Of a stretch of 6,273 bases of DNA, positions 6,001 through 6,273 are shown piece by piece. Each line of letters begins with the position of its first letter. The stretch's first letter is position 1. Location of the stretch: NCBI GenBank assembly GCA_043803805.1, contig JAZDJP010000012.1:1-6273 (forward strand), read 5' to 3'. The stretch is from JAZDJP01 sp043803805 (lineage in GTDB: Bacteria > Planctomycetota > JAZDJP01). The notes beneath the pieces are model-generated. The model did not search any database, was not told where the DNA came from, and saw only the letters and a list, made by a program, of their open reading frames with translations. The translations under genes and the position numbers were made by a program.

Positions 6001-6272
6001 TAGTTTGTCCCCGCGGCCTTGACGACCTTCACCGCCTCGGGGTCGCTGGGGAAGTAGGCCTTCAGCGTGGCGATGATGCACGCCTTCACCCGGTCGTTGA
6101 CCTTGACCTTGGGGGTGGGGTTGCGCAGGCCGCCGAGGAGCGCGTCGCGGGCCTTGGCGCCGCCCATTTTCCCCAGGGCGTTGGCCGCGGCGTAGGTGAG
6201 ATTGTTGGTCCCGTCGGAATTGTAGGGGATGGCCAGGGCCTCGGCGAGGAGCCCCAGATCCTCCTCGCCGGC
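6000..6272 (-). CDS. HEAT-repeat-like protein, C-terminal 90 residues (partial, runs off the right edge)
   Basis: Reading the minus strand from the right edge, the frame is open for 90 codons to TAG at 6002-6000. The peptide includes YAAANALGKMGGAKARDALLGGL (about 28-49) and a later helix RVKACIIATLKAYF (61-74). Pairs of helices with the spacing A-x-x-ALGKMG-x-x-x-ARDALL-x-x-L are typical of HEAT/PBS-lyase-type repeats, which make protein-binding solenoids. Third positions are strongly C-biased, supporting real coding. The start, any signal peptide or partner domain lie beyond the window, so the role is unknown. It converges on the three-gene cassette, and the two stops are separated by only 44 bases. 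Confidence 0.7.
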   Translation of the reverse strand, partial: AGEEDLGLLAEALAIPYNSDGTNNLTYAAANALGKMGGAKARDALLGGLRNPTPKVKVNDRVKACIIATLKAYFPSDPEAVKVVKAAGTN

Positions 6273-6273
6273 A

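Noticed and set aside
1..6273. CRISPR array, long direct repeats or riboswitch
   Set aside because: No regularly spaced repeats were seen on reading through, and the only non-coding stretch of size (2572-2783) shows no recognisable aptamer.

Overview
The window looks like a piece of a GC-rich bacterial chromosome. Codons end mostly in G or C, Shine-Dalgarno sites are clear, genes are tightly packed, and there is an insertion-sequence remnant at the left edge. The taxon cannot be fixed from the sequence. A fused haem gene, a HEAT-repeat protein and a PaaK-like/E1-like cassette would fit an uncultivated lineage such as the PVC group or a relative, but that is a weak inference.

Layout: (1) 3-167 (+) is the C-terminal end of an IS4-type transposase, followed within about 15 bases by a plausible IS right end. 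(2) 199-2571 (-) is one long gene for a two-domain haem enzyme. A HemY-type FAD-dependent porphyrinogen oxidase is fused to a ferrochelatase, with the catalytic His and Glu of ferrochelatase retained. It starts at GTG 2571 behind a strong ribosome binding site. (3) 2572-2783 is a divergent intergenic region with a perfect TATAAT on the minus strand. (4) 2784-5955 (+) is a compact three-gene cassette: an E1-like/ThiF-family adenylyltransferase (2784-3617), an amidohydrolase_2 (ACMSD-like) TIM-barrel metal enzyme (3614-4501), and a divergent PaaK/coenzyme-F390-synthetase-like AMP-forming ligase (4498-5955). Both internal junctions are 4-base ATGA stop/start overlaps, so the three are almost certainly co-transcribed and translationally coupled. 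(5) 5955-6000 is a 46-base convergent spacer. It holds a 9-bp inverted repeat that folds unusually like a tRNA acceptor stem plus T-arm. (6) 6000-6272 (-) is the C-terminal end of a HEAT-repeat-like protein that runs off the right edge.

How they may work together: the haem fusion would catalyse two consecutive late steps of haem synthesis, probably on coproporphyrin intermediates, because the chelatase domain carries the Tyr typical of Firmicutes coproporphyrin ferrochelatases. The three-gene cassette is the most interesting unit. It is bounded on one side by a divergent gene and on the other by a convergent gene, so it appears complete in the window. It combines two unrelated ATP-dependent adenylating enzymes with one amidohydrolase/decarboxylase-type enzyme and has no convincing carrier protein. 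Activation of a carboxylate, amide or ester formation, and hydrolytic or decarboxylative processing of a small molecule or peptide are reasonable ideas. The substrate is unknown.
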